The notes beneath the pieces were generated by a model, which made no database searches, was not told the DNA's origin, and saw only the letters and a list, made by a program, of their open reading frames with translations. Position numbers and translations under genes: made by a program. A stretch of 22,434 bases of DNA from an uncultured Eubacterium sp. (GTDB lineage Bacteria > Bacillota > Clostridia > Lachnospirales > Lachnospiraceae), in assembly GCA_905236225.1 (NCBI GenBank), contig CAJOPM010000124.1, forward strand, positions 1-22,434, written 5' to 3'. Below are positions 1-6,811 of this stretch, piece after piece; position 1 is the first letter of the stretch, and every line of letters starts with the position of its first letter.

Positions 1-108
1 ATCCGTTCTTTGAACTCTCAAGTTGACTTGAGTTTTAATTCTTTGAATCTTTCAAGGTTGTCTCACTATTCAGTTATCAAGGTTGTGTGCCATCGTTTAT
101 GCGACAGC
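1..108 (-). other. Probable leader of a stable-RNA transcript (possible rRNA leader)
   Basis: Downstream of the strong promoter, read on the minus strand, there is no open reading frame with a ribosome binding site. The stretch holds a perfect inverted repeat (CTCAAGT/ACTTGAG, 18-33) and phrases such as TTGATAACTGAATAG and TTCAAAGAAC, which resemble antitermination-type leader or spacer sequences of clostridial rRNA operons. The 16S gene itself would start beyond position 1 and is not visible. A tRNA operon or a non-coding RNA is also possible. Confidence 0.4.
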
Positions 109-114
109 TTGTAT

Positions 115-143
115 ATATTATCACCCTGAGGTTTTAATGTCAA
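115..143 (-). promoter_or_regulatory. Strong leftward promoter, probable stable-RNA (rRNA) operon
   Basis: On the minus strand a consensus -35 TTGACA (138-143) is separated by exactly 17 nt from a -10 TAATAT (115-120). Immediately upstream lies a very A-rich tract (about 144-175), resembling an UP element. This architecture is typical of rRNA and tRNA promoters. No protein gene follows before the window edge at position 1, so the transcript leaves the window. It is not the promoter of any gene listed here. The promoter is seen directly; the rRNA assignment is inference. Confidence 0.6.
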
Positions 144-197
144 CAACTTTTTTTAATTTTTTTTATTTTTTTGACATCACTTATTTTACCTCAGCGA

Positions 198-632
198 TCA
201 TCTGCCTTCATGGCTTCTCATTGGATTAACGATTATATCTTCAATCTCAATTCCCAAATCATTTGCCGCCTTGCGTACATTTTCCTCAATATCCTCTGAT
301 CCTCCGCCTTTTGGGAAAATTGCAGATATTTGTTTTCTTCTTGTAGATACCTTAATATGTGTAATCTGAGGAATCATATCCGTTAAGTTATCCTTAAATT
401 GATCTGCCTGATTTTGCGTTATGGAATTAATAATCGTAGTAGTAATTAGGACATCCTTTCCATGGATGTCCTCTTCTTGATAATTATTTTTAAATAAGGA
501 TAAAAATGTAAGCCCTCTGCTTCGTCGCTCCTGAAAATACCTGCTGGCTAACCTAAGCAATGTAAATAAAGCAAAGAGCAGAGCAATGATTATAACTGCC
601 TTTTCATGGCTGATAGATAAAATGGTTTTCAT
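198..632 (-). CDS. Hypothetical membrane-anchored protein, 144 aa
   Basis: I do not recognise this protein. Residues about 12-30 form one hydrophobic segment (AVIIIALLFALFTLL), followed by a basic stretch (RYFQERRSR) that suggests the rest (about 110 residues) lies in the cytoplasm. The C-terminal part reads as an alpha/beta mix, with a short glycine run (KGGGSED) near residue 110. It is the last gene of the relQ-serS-cyclophilin operon, 15 nt after the cyclophilin stop, with a weak AAGAG ribosome binding site close to the ATG. Its stop is followed by the leftward stable-RNA promoter and no obvious terminator. Existence as a gene is fairly safe; function is unknown. Confidence 0.65.
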   Translation of the reverse strand: MKTILSISHEKAVIIIALLFALFTLLRLASRYFQERRSRGLTFLSLFKNNYQEEDIHGKDVLITTTIINSITQNQADQFKDNLTDMIPQITHIKVSTRRKQISAIFPKGGGSEDIEENVRKAANDLGIEIEDIIVNPMRSHEGR

Positions 633-647
633 ACGCTCTTTTAGATT

Positions 648-1169
648 TTAGCACTTTTGCGGTTCTGAATATTCTACTCCAAACGTATCGACTATCATAC
701 TTGCAATCTTTTGTTCTTTTAGTGGTCTGTCTGAATAATCAGTGTCCGTCTCTGCTATCTTGTTGACATTTTCCATGCCCTCTATAACCTTACCAAATGC
801 TGCATATGCGCCATCAAGATGAGGCGACTTTTTATGCATTATAAAGAACTGAGAGCCGGCCGAATCCGGATGCATAGCTCTAGCCATAGACAAAACGCCC
901 ACATCATGAAGGAGATTGTTTTCAAATCCGTTTTGACTAAACTCTCCCTTAATGTTATATCCCGGGCCCCCCATTCCTGTTCCTTCAGGACATCCGCCCT
1001 GAATCATAAAACCACGTATCACGCGATGAAATATAAGTCCGTCGTAATATTTATTGTTGATAAGTGATATAAAATTATTAACGGTATTCGGAGCGATTTC
1101 CGGATAAAGCTCTGCTTTTATAATATCTCCGTTTTCCATCTGTATTGTTACTATTGGATTTTGTGCCAT
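648..1169 (-). CDS. Cyclophilin-type peptidyl-prolyl cis-trans isomerase
   Basis: This catalyses cis-trans isomerisation of X-Pro peptide bonds. The 173 residues make one complete cyclophilin domain with no signal peptide, so it is cytosolic. Diagnostic motifs are FHRVIRGFMIQGG (residues 47-59, with the catalytic Arg49 and Gln57), SAGSQFFIM (103-111) and the HLDGAYAAFGKV loop (117-128). As in many bacterial enzymes, the last motif has no Trp, which predicts low cyclosporin affinity. The ATG start sits 5 nt after the serS stop, and its AAAGGA ribosome binding site lies in the last serS codons, so the two are probably translated from one mRNA. Family assignment is certain; client proteins are unknown. 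Confidence 0.95.
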   Translation of the reverse strand: MAQNPIVTIQMENGDIIKAELYPEIAPNTVNNFISLINNKYYDGLIFHRVIRGFMIQGGCPEGTGMGGPGYNIKGEFSQNGFENNLLHDVGVLSMARAMHPDSAGSQFFIMHKKSPHLDGAYAAFGKVIEGMENVNKIAETDTDYSDRPLKEQKIASMIVDTFGVEYSEPQKC

Positions 1170-1174
1170 CGTAA

Positions 1175-2461
1175 TTATTTCCTTTCAAGTTTGTCCTTGC
1201 CACCCATATATGGTCTTAATACCTCGGGTATACTTACCGAGCCGTCGGCATTTAAATTATTCTCCAAGAACGCAATAAGCATTCTTGGCGGAGCCACTAC
1301 AGTATTATTGAGAGTATGGGCAAAATACTTCTTGCCGTCCTCTCCTTTTATACGTATTTTCAGTCTTCTGGCCTGTGCATCTGACAAGTTAGAGCAGCTT
1401 CCCACTTCAAAGTATTTCTGTTGACGAGGTGACCATGCCTCTACATCACATGACTTTGTTTTTAAATCTGCCAAATCACCTGAGCAGCATTCTAATGTAC
1501 GAACCGGAATATCTAAACTTCTAAACAAATCAACAGTGTTTTGCCAAAGCTTATCATACCACTTCATAGAATCTTCCGGTTTGCAGACAACAATCATTTC
1601 TTGTTTTTCAAACTGGTGAATTCTATATACTCCTCTTTCCTCGATTCCATGAGCGCCTTTCTCCTTTCTAAAGCAAGGAGAATAGCTCGTTAAGGTATAG
1701 GGAAGGTTTTTCTCATCATTGATAGTGTCGATAAATTTACCTATCATAGAATGCTCCGATGTTCCTATAAGGTATAGATCCTCACCTTCAATCTTATACA
1801 TCATTGCATCCATTTCTTCAAAGCTCATAACTCCTGTTACAACATTTGATCTTATCATAAACGGAGGTATACAGTAGGTAAATCCCCTATCTATCATAAA
1901 ATCTCTTGCATACGAAATAACAGCAGAGTGCAGCCTTGCTATATCACCCATCAGGTAATAAAATCCATTGCCTGCCACCTTGCCGGCGCTTTCCAAATCA
2001 ATTCCATCAAAGCTTTCCATAATCTGTGTATGATATGGAACTTCGAAGTCCGGAACTTTTGGTTCTCCAAACTTCTCTATCTCAACATTAGCCGAGTCGT
2101 CCTTGCCTATCGGAACTGACGGATCAATAATATTAGGAATGCTCATCATCCTTGATAAAATTTCTTCATCAAGTTTTTTCTCTGCTTCCTCTAATTCTTT
2201 GAGCCTGTCAGCATTTTCACTGACTAAGGCCTTTACCTCCTGCGCCTCATCCTTTTTGCCCTGAGACATAAGCGCTCCGATTTGCTTAGATAGCTTATTT
2301 CTGTTGGCTCTTATTTCATCAGCTTCCTGCTGTGTCTTTCTTTTCTTAAGATCTAAATCTATAACCTCATCTACATAGCCGAGTTTATGATCTTGAAATT
2401 TCTTTTTAATGTTCTCCTTTACTATATCAGGATTTTCTCTTAGAAACCTGATGTCAATCAT
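1175..2461 (-). CDS. serS: Seryl-tRNA synthetase (divergent clostridial type)
   Basis: It charges tRNA-Ser with serine and is a class II enzyme. The 428-residue length is normal. The N-terminal region (about 1-110) has the heptad-rich, highly charged sequence of the tRNA-binding coiled-coil arm. The catalytic domain follows with motif 2 (SPCFRKEKG...ERGVYRIHQFEKQE) and motif 3 near the end (HTLNNTVVAPPRMLIAFLENN). The serine-site segment reads LIGTSEHSMIGK rather than the common bacterial LIPTAEVPLTN, and motif 3 lacks the usual NGSGLAVGR, so this is the divergent SerRS subtype that I associate with Lachnospiraceae and that partly resembles archaeal enzymes. Its ATG overlaps the relQ stop as ATGA, implying translational coupling. 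Confidence 0.95.
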   Translation of the reverse strand: MIDIRFLRENPDIVKENIKKKFQDHKLGYVDEVIDLDLKKRKTQQEADEIRANRNKLSKQIGALMSQGKKDEAQEVKALVSENADRLKELEEAEKKLDEEILSRMMSIPNIIDPSVPIGKDDSANVEIEKFGEPKVPDFEVPYHTQIMESFDGIDLESAGKVAGNGFYYLMGDIARLHSAVISYARDFMIDRGFTYCIPPFMIRSNVVTGVMSFEEMDAMMYKIEGEDLYLIGTSEHSMIGKFIDTINDEKNLPYTLTSYSPCFRKEKGAHGIEERGVYRIHQFEKQEMIVVCKPEDSMKWYDKLWQNTVDLFRSLDIPVRTLECCSGDLADLKTKSCDVEAWSPRQQKYFEVGSCSNLSDAQARRLKIRIKGEDGKKYFAHTLNNTVVAPPRMLIAFLENNLNADGSVSIPEVLRPYMGGKDKLERK

Positions 2462-3129
2462 GATGCTGCCTCCTGTTTTTCTTTTTCCTTTTCTTTGAGA
2501 ATTGCTTCGTTAAGTGATAGCATTTTTTCATCTAAGATAGATACAATGCCTGCGCATTCCCTAAGCTCTGACTTAATATACGCCGGAGCATTTCCTTCAA
2601 ATTTGTATGCTATCTTGTGCTCTAGAGAAGCCCAAAAATCCATCGCTATGGTTCTTATTTGTATCTCTACCTTGGTATCTACCGTGCGATCACTCATAAA
2701 TATCGGTACTGTAACTATCATATGATAGCTTTTGTATCCGTTTTCCTTAGGCTCTTTAAAATAGTCCTTAATTGAAAGCACGTTAAGGTCTCTTTGCGAC
2801 GCAATCATCTCAGCAAGTCTGTATATATCCTTAGTAAAAGAACAAACTAATCTAATACCGGCTATATCGTTAAGATGTTCTACCATATTATTAATAGACG
2901 TCTCATATCCATGGCTCTTTAATTTTTTGACTATACTCTCCGGGCTCTTTACTCTCGACTTGATATATTCTATTGGATTGTACTGGTGAATATGCCTGAA
3001 TTCATCATTCAGTATATCCAGTTTAGTGCCAACTTCCTTTAAAGCCGAATTATAGAGAAACATAACTGTTTCCCAAGAATCAATTCCCTCATCAAACGCT
3101 ATGGGACCTGTTAATACCGATCCATTCAT
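2458..3129 (-). CDS. relQ: Small alarmone synthetase, RelQ/SAS1 type (GTP pyrophosphokinase)
   Basis: This transfers pyrophosphate from ATP to GTP/GDP to make (p)ppGpp. The 223 residues hold a synthetase domain only, without the hydrolase, TGS or ACT domains of long Rel proteins. Visible motifs: KSPESIVKKL (61-70), DIAGIRLVCSF (88-98), KENGYKSYHM (128-137) and EIQIRTIAMDFWASLEHKIAYK (155-176), the last close to Bacillus subtilis YjbM/RelQ. A charged Lys/Glu tail ends the protein. The start is supported by a GGGAGG ribosome binding site 8 nt upstream. It has its own promoter at 3212-3241 and overlaps serS by ATGA, so alarmone synthesis and serine charging capacity are coexpressed. Hydrolysis must be supplied by another protein. 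Confidence 0.88.
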   Translation of the reverse strand: MNGSVLTGPIAFDEGIDSWETVMFLYNSALKEVGTKLDILNDEFRHIHQYNPIEYIKSRVKSPESIVKKLKSHGYETSINNMVEHLNDIAGIRLVCSFTKDIYRLAEMIASQRDLNVLSIKDYFKEPKENGYKSYHMIVTVPIFMSDRTVDTKVEIQIRTIAMDFWASLEHKIAYKFEGNAPAYIKSELRECAGIVSILDEKMLSLNEAILKEKEKEKQEAAS

Positions 3130-3211
3130 AAGACATGCCTCCCCCGCAATATTTGCTAAAAGCGTTTAAGATAGGCGACTATAATGTCGTCTGACATTTT
3201 TTACCGAGTTT

Positions 3212-3241
3212 ATTATATCACACGACTGTCTCCTTAGTCAA
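3212..3241 (-). promoter_or_regulatory. Promoter of the relQ-serS operon
   Basis: On the minus strand a TTGACT -35 (3236-3241) and a consensus TATAAT -10 (3212-3217) are 18 nt apart. The -35 and spacer lie within the last codons of the upstream ATPase gene. Transcription would start near 3205, about 75 nt before relQ. No rho-independent terminator is visible between the ATPase stop and relQ, so read-through from the iron operon is also possible. Confidence 0.6.
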
Positions 3242-3898
3242 AACACCTCCGCTCATACGGTATATTTCATCGGCATACTTTAAAGCCTCGCTCTCATGGG
3301 TAACCAATAACACTATTATCCCCGTCTTGGCCACCTCTTGCAGATAAGATAAAACTATCTGTGTATTTTCATCATCCAAATCCGATGTTGGCTCATCGGC
3401 AAGAAGAACTTTTGGTTTGCGAATTAGCGCTCTTGCTATTGCCATCCTTCTCATCTCGCCTCCGGACAACTCAGATATCATTACTTCTTTAAGGTGAGCA
3501 ATATCAAACTTTTCCATAAGCTCATAAGCATATCCCGTCTCATCTTTAAGGCCATATATCTCTAAGGGCAGCACAATGTTTTCATATACGTTTAAGCTGG
3601 CAAGTCCCGTCTGCATCTGTGGTATTACCCCTATATTTTCTCCTCTAAATGCCGATAACTCGCTATCATCCAGCTGATATATGTCTAATCCGTCTATCAC
3701 AACGCTTCCGCCGGTAGGCGTAAGCAGACCTCCTATAATATTAAGCAGCGTACTTTTTCCGCTACCCGATCTTCCCATTATCTCGTATAACTTACCTGAC
3801 TGCATTGTAAGATTAGTTTCTTTTAATGCCTCAAACACATTACTGTTTTTGCTTTTTCTCATAAATTGCTTGGTTACATTATTTACTGATACTTCCAT
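3218..3898 (-). CDS. ABC transporter ATP-binding protein (MacB/LolD type), second copy
   Basis: This is the ATPase partner of the adjacent FtsX-like permease. Family hallmarks are complete: Walker A GRSGSGKS (about residue 42-49), signature LSGGE, Walker B VLLADEPTSD and a VTHES switch histidine. The 226-residue length is that of a stand-alone nucleotide-binding subunit. Two ATG codons are adjacent; the second, at 3898, has the better spacing (6 nt) from AAGGAG and was chosen. The gene follows its permease by about 14 nt and is the last member of the long iron/redox operon. MacB-type ATPases usually drive mechanotransmission rather than classical import, so transport of iron itself should not be assumed. 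Confidence 0.9.
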   Translation of the reverse strand: MEVSVNNVTKQFMRKSKNSNVFEALKETNLTMQSGKLYEIMGRSGSGKSTLLNIIGGLLTPTGGSVVIDGLDIYQLDDSELSAFRGENIGVIPQMQTGLASLNVYENIVLPLEIYGLKDETGYAYELMEKFDIAHLKEVMISELSGGEMRRMAIARALIRKPKVLLADEPTSDLDDENTQIVLSYLQEVAKTGIIVLLVTHESEALKYADEIYRMSGGVLTKETVV

Positions 3899-3912
3899 CA
3901 TAAGCTCCTTAT

Positions 3913-5115
3913 TTAATTCTCTGCTCGCAATATAAGCCCTGCCTGCATACGTGAAATTCTTCCTGCCGAAACGGATGAAGATAATGCTCCGGCTATAGTT
4001 GCCGCAGCAACCGATATTATTGCAACTGCTACGCTATATGTCAGATTAGGCATCAAAAATGGCAAATCAAGTTCGTCTTGAATCAAATTACTAAACGGAA
4101 ATATACAAATAATCCCAAGCGCCACGCCTATGACTGAGCCTATAAAGCTAATTAGAGCCGATTCTTTTAAAATCATTCCAGATAATTTTGCCCTTGATGC
4201 GCCGACTACTCTTATTATGGCAAACTCTTTTTTTCTTTCATTCATTATCATAGAAAATGCCACTATCATTATTATGATTGCAAGGATCCATATTGCTACT
4301 ATCAGGATTCCTACTATATTAGATATTCCGCTCAAACTCTTAGCCACACCGGTGACAAGACTTTTGGTCTGAACAGCTTTTACATTATCAACATGAAGAT
4401 TAATATCATTTAAAACATCTTCTATGGTATAGCCGTCTGCAACATTGATAAGCACGCTTGATACCACATCATCCGGATCAAAATCAAAATCATAGAACTG
4501 ATTTTCATATGCAGATCTTATGAGCGTCTTAACAGTTTCATTTGTAGTATAAACTGCGGTATCAAGTGCTGTTCCGGTCTTATCAAGCTTTCCTTTGACG
4601 CTGACCTTAGTTCCATAAAATACAATAGTATCACCGGCAAATGCATTAAGGTCGTTGCCCACAAACACCTCTAACTCGCCAAGCTCTCCGCCTTTTGAGT
4701 CCTTTAGCCAGGGTTGCACCGTAAAATCCGTTTCAGGATCAAATCCTATAATCTGAACAGCAAAGTCACAGCATCCGGCACTTGCGCTTGACAAAAAAAA
4801 CTGCGCCGATATCTGAGAAATTCCTTCTATATTACTAAGCTCATCATAAACAGATTTATCCATGTAAAAATATCCGGTATTCCCCTGAAGCACTATATCT
4901 TCTAGTGATGATTTGGTTGATGCCTCATATGGAACAACCATAATGTCAGATCCTAGTCTTTCCTCAAGAGAGCCTAGTCCTGTATTGAGAGAAGATACCA
5001 CCATGGTTCCCGCAAATATAGAAAACGAAAGCAGTGCTGATAAAACTATCAGCGACACCGACCTTGCAGGTTTTCGGTAAAAATTTTTAAATGCTAAACC
5101 TTTAAACAATTTCAT
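3913..5115 (-). CDS. FtsX/MacB-like ABC permease with an extracytoplasmic Cys-Cys motif
   Basis: The 400-residue protein has the four-helix FtsX plan: TM1 at about 18-41, a large external domain (about 42-260), then three helices with the FtsX signature around FSMIMNERKKEFAIIRVVGASRA. The external domain carries a vicinal cysteine pair (SAGCCDFAVQIIGF, Cys115-Cys116) that could form a disulfide or bind metal; the two upstream MacB permeases lack it. The N-terminal external segment (GSDIMVVPYEAS) resembles the GANITVVPKEAS segment of the first permease, suggesting distant paralogy. An AAAGGG ribosome binding site lies 8 nt before ATG. It pairs with the ATPase just downstream. Substrate unknown. 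Confidence 0.85.
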   Translation of the reverse strand: MKLFKGLAFKNFYRKPARSVSLIVLSALLSFSIFAGTMVVSSLNTGLGSLEERLGSDIMVVPYEASTKSSLEDIVLQGNTGYFYMDKSVYDELSNIEGISQISAQFFLSSASAGCCDFAVQIIGFDPETDFTVQPWLKDSKGGELGELEVFVGNDLNAFAGDTIVFYGTKVSVKGKLDKTGTALDTAVYTTNETVKTLIRSAYENQFYDFDFDPDDVVSSVLINVADGYTIEDVLNDINLHVDNVKAVQTKSLVTGVAKSLSGISNIVGILIVAIWILAIIIMIVAFSMIMNERKKEFAIIRVVGASRAKLSGMILKESALISFIGSVIGVALGIICIFPFSNLIQDELDLPFLMPNLTYSVAVAIISVAAATIAGALSSSVSAGRISRMQAGLILRAEN

Positions 5116-5135
5116 TGCAATAACCCTTTCTTAAC

Positions 5136-6104
5136 TTATATATATGATTTTTGTGACATAGGATAATCTTCATAAAATTCACCCTTAAATTCCTCTAATC
5201 TGTCGTGATCTGTAAAATCACTGTCAGATTTCAGGAAATACTTATGCTCCCCTTCGGTATCCCACGTTGCATCAGCGTTGTACCATACGCCATCAAGCCT
5301 GATGATATTCCATGCATGATATTCCTTCTCGCCTTTTCCGTTATCTGCATATCCTGTAACTACTCTGCACTCTACTCCTGACTGCTTTAACATTCTATAC
5401 ATAAGCACAGAAAAACCCTGACATACTGCTCTTTTATATTCAAGCGCTGAGTATGCCGTGGTCTTAAGATGCGAATTTGAATTATTCTTGTGAACCTGAT
5501 CGAATATTACATTAGCACAGATGTAATCATAGATTGTCTCGACCTTGTCATAATCTGAAGTAAGTACACTAAAATTAAATGATGTTAATATTTTATTTAT
5601 ATCCTTGGTAACGACTTCTTCCTGTTCAATAGTCGTATAGTACTTCGGTGTAATAGTAATCACGTAATGAAGCGTATCGCCATCCTCGCTATACCCATAA
5701 TCTGCATCATACCCGCCGTACTGATATCGGATATAATCGCCCAGCGTTGCATCAGATGTATCTTCTAATGCCGCATCTATCAGATTGGCACATAGCATTT
5801 CTATATCTTCAACGTGATCTTTCTTTGCGCTGTATCTGATTGTAATTGTTTCAGAATGATTGCTTAATCCTTCTCTTACTTTATTTATAACCTCTATGGA
5901 ATTGTTAAATGATATTCCAAGTCCCTCACTAATCTTTGATGAGGCATTTTTTTCTTCTTTTTTTATTGCAGCTTTATAAGCAGAATATATCATAACACTT
6001 GATAGCAAAATTGCTGCGATAAGAACAGCTATTAATAGCTTATATCTAAGTCTTACTGCGGTTATACACTTTATTGTGCTTTTAAATTTTGTAATACATG
6101 TCAT
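5136..6104 (-). CDS. Membrane-anchored transglutaminase-like protein
   Basis: Transglutaminase-like proteins carry a papain-type Cys-His-Asp triad and act as proteases, amidases or protein cross-linkers. From the chosen start the protein has 322 residues: a short basic cytoplasmic N-terminus, a TM anchor at about 22-42 (LLIAVLIAAILLSSVMIY) and an external domain. The triad is intact: Cys228 (AVCQGFS), His263 (YHAWN) and Asp278 (NADATWD). I chose the ATG at 6104 because it overlaps the Fe-S gene stop as ATGA behind a purine-rich GAAGAGAAGGA stretch; a frame 25 codons longer exists but would lie inside the Fe-S gene. Its place in an iron/redox operon is unusual, and the target is unknown. Confidence 0.85.
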   Translation of the reverse strand: MTCITKFKSTIKCITAVRLRYKLLIAVLIAAILLSSVMIYSAYKAAIKKEEKNASSKISEGLGISFNNSIEVINKVREGLSNHSETITIRYSAKKDHVEDIEMLCANLIDAALEDTSDATLGDYIRYQYGGYDADYGYSEDGDTLHYVITITPKYYTTIEQEEVVTKDINKILTSFNFSVLTSDYDKVETIYDYICANVIFDQVHKNNSNSHLKTTAYSALEYKRAVCQGFSVLMYRMLKQSGVECRVVTGYADNGKGEKEYHAWNIIRLDGVWYNADATWDTEGEHKYFLKSDSDFTDHDRLEEFKGEFYEDYPMSQKSYI

Positions 6105-6811
6105 TTCCTTCTTCTCTTCCAAATTGTCATAGCATTTGTTGATGTCAATAGTTTTTCTATCGGAATCTTTGCCGGACAAATGTCATGACAGGCAAGTGAT
6201 TTACCACAGCCTTCGTATATGTGTGATATATATGCTTTTTTCAGTCTCTTAAAATCCCGGCTGTCGGTAATATTAAGCAGTCTTGCAGTAGGAACAAAAG
6301 AAGCCGTCCCGCTAAATTTTGCTCCCTCATAGAAATTAGGGCATACTTCAAGACATAATCCGCACTGCAGACAGCGCGAAGCCTCATAAGCATTTTCATA
6401 ATTTTTATCACTGATATCCGCCTGCGAATTTAAAAATTCTCCTATTACATCAAGATTCTTAAATAATATGCTTCTGTCTACCATCAGATCCGCTACAACA
6501 GGAAATTTTCTAAGCGGCTCAATTGTTATCGTATCTGTTTTATAATCCTTTAAAAAAGAATCGCACGCTAACGCCGGATGATTATTTATTACCATAGCGC
6601 ATGCTCCGCATTTTCTCTGCAGGCAGCTATGCTGATAGATTATCTTTTCTACGTTATTTCCATTAATATCTTTGATATCGCTTCTATTGTTTATGTCTAA
6701 AAGCGCTGTTGCTATAGTAGCATTATCATCAGCAGTTTCGTATTCAATAACCTGGTGATAGGGCTTATCATTTGCTGTTTTTCTTCTTAATATATCAAGC
6801 TTTTTTTTCAT
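6101..6811 (-). CDS. Fumarate reductase/succinate dehydrogenase-like iron-sulfur subunit
   Basis: This relays electrons between the FAD subunit and the membrane cytochrome. The N-terminal plant-ferredoxin-like part has the [2Fe-2S] ligands Cys63, Cys68, Cys71 and Cys83 (C-x4-C-x2-C-x11-C). The C-terminal part has CLQCGLCLEVCP (Cys147, 150, 153, 157) and a C-x5-C-x3-CP set (Cys202, 208, 212), the same spacing as in FrdB for one [4Fe-4S] and one [3Fe-4S] cluster. At 236 residues it is of normal length. An AAGGAAGAG ribosome binding site precedes the ATG, which overlaps the FAD gene by 17 nt. The cluster set is complete, so the subunit should be functional. Confidence 0.93.
   Translation of the reverse strand: MKKKLDILRRKTANDKPYHQVIEYETADDNATIATALLDINNRSDIKDINGNNVEKIIYQHSCLQRKCGACAMVINNHPALACDSFLKDYKTDTITIEPLRKFPVVADLMVDRSILFKNLDVIGEFLNSQADISDKNYENAYEASRCLQCGLCLEVCPNFYEGAKFSGTASFVPTARLLNITDSRDFKRLKKAYISHIYEGCGKSLACHDICPAKIPIEKLLTSTNAMTIWKRRRK

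Noticed and set aside
3175..3200. Short inverted repeats (CGAC/GTCG and TGTC/GACA) after the second ATPase gene, as a possible terminator
   Set aside because: The stems are only 4 bp and have no following U-run on the minus strand.
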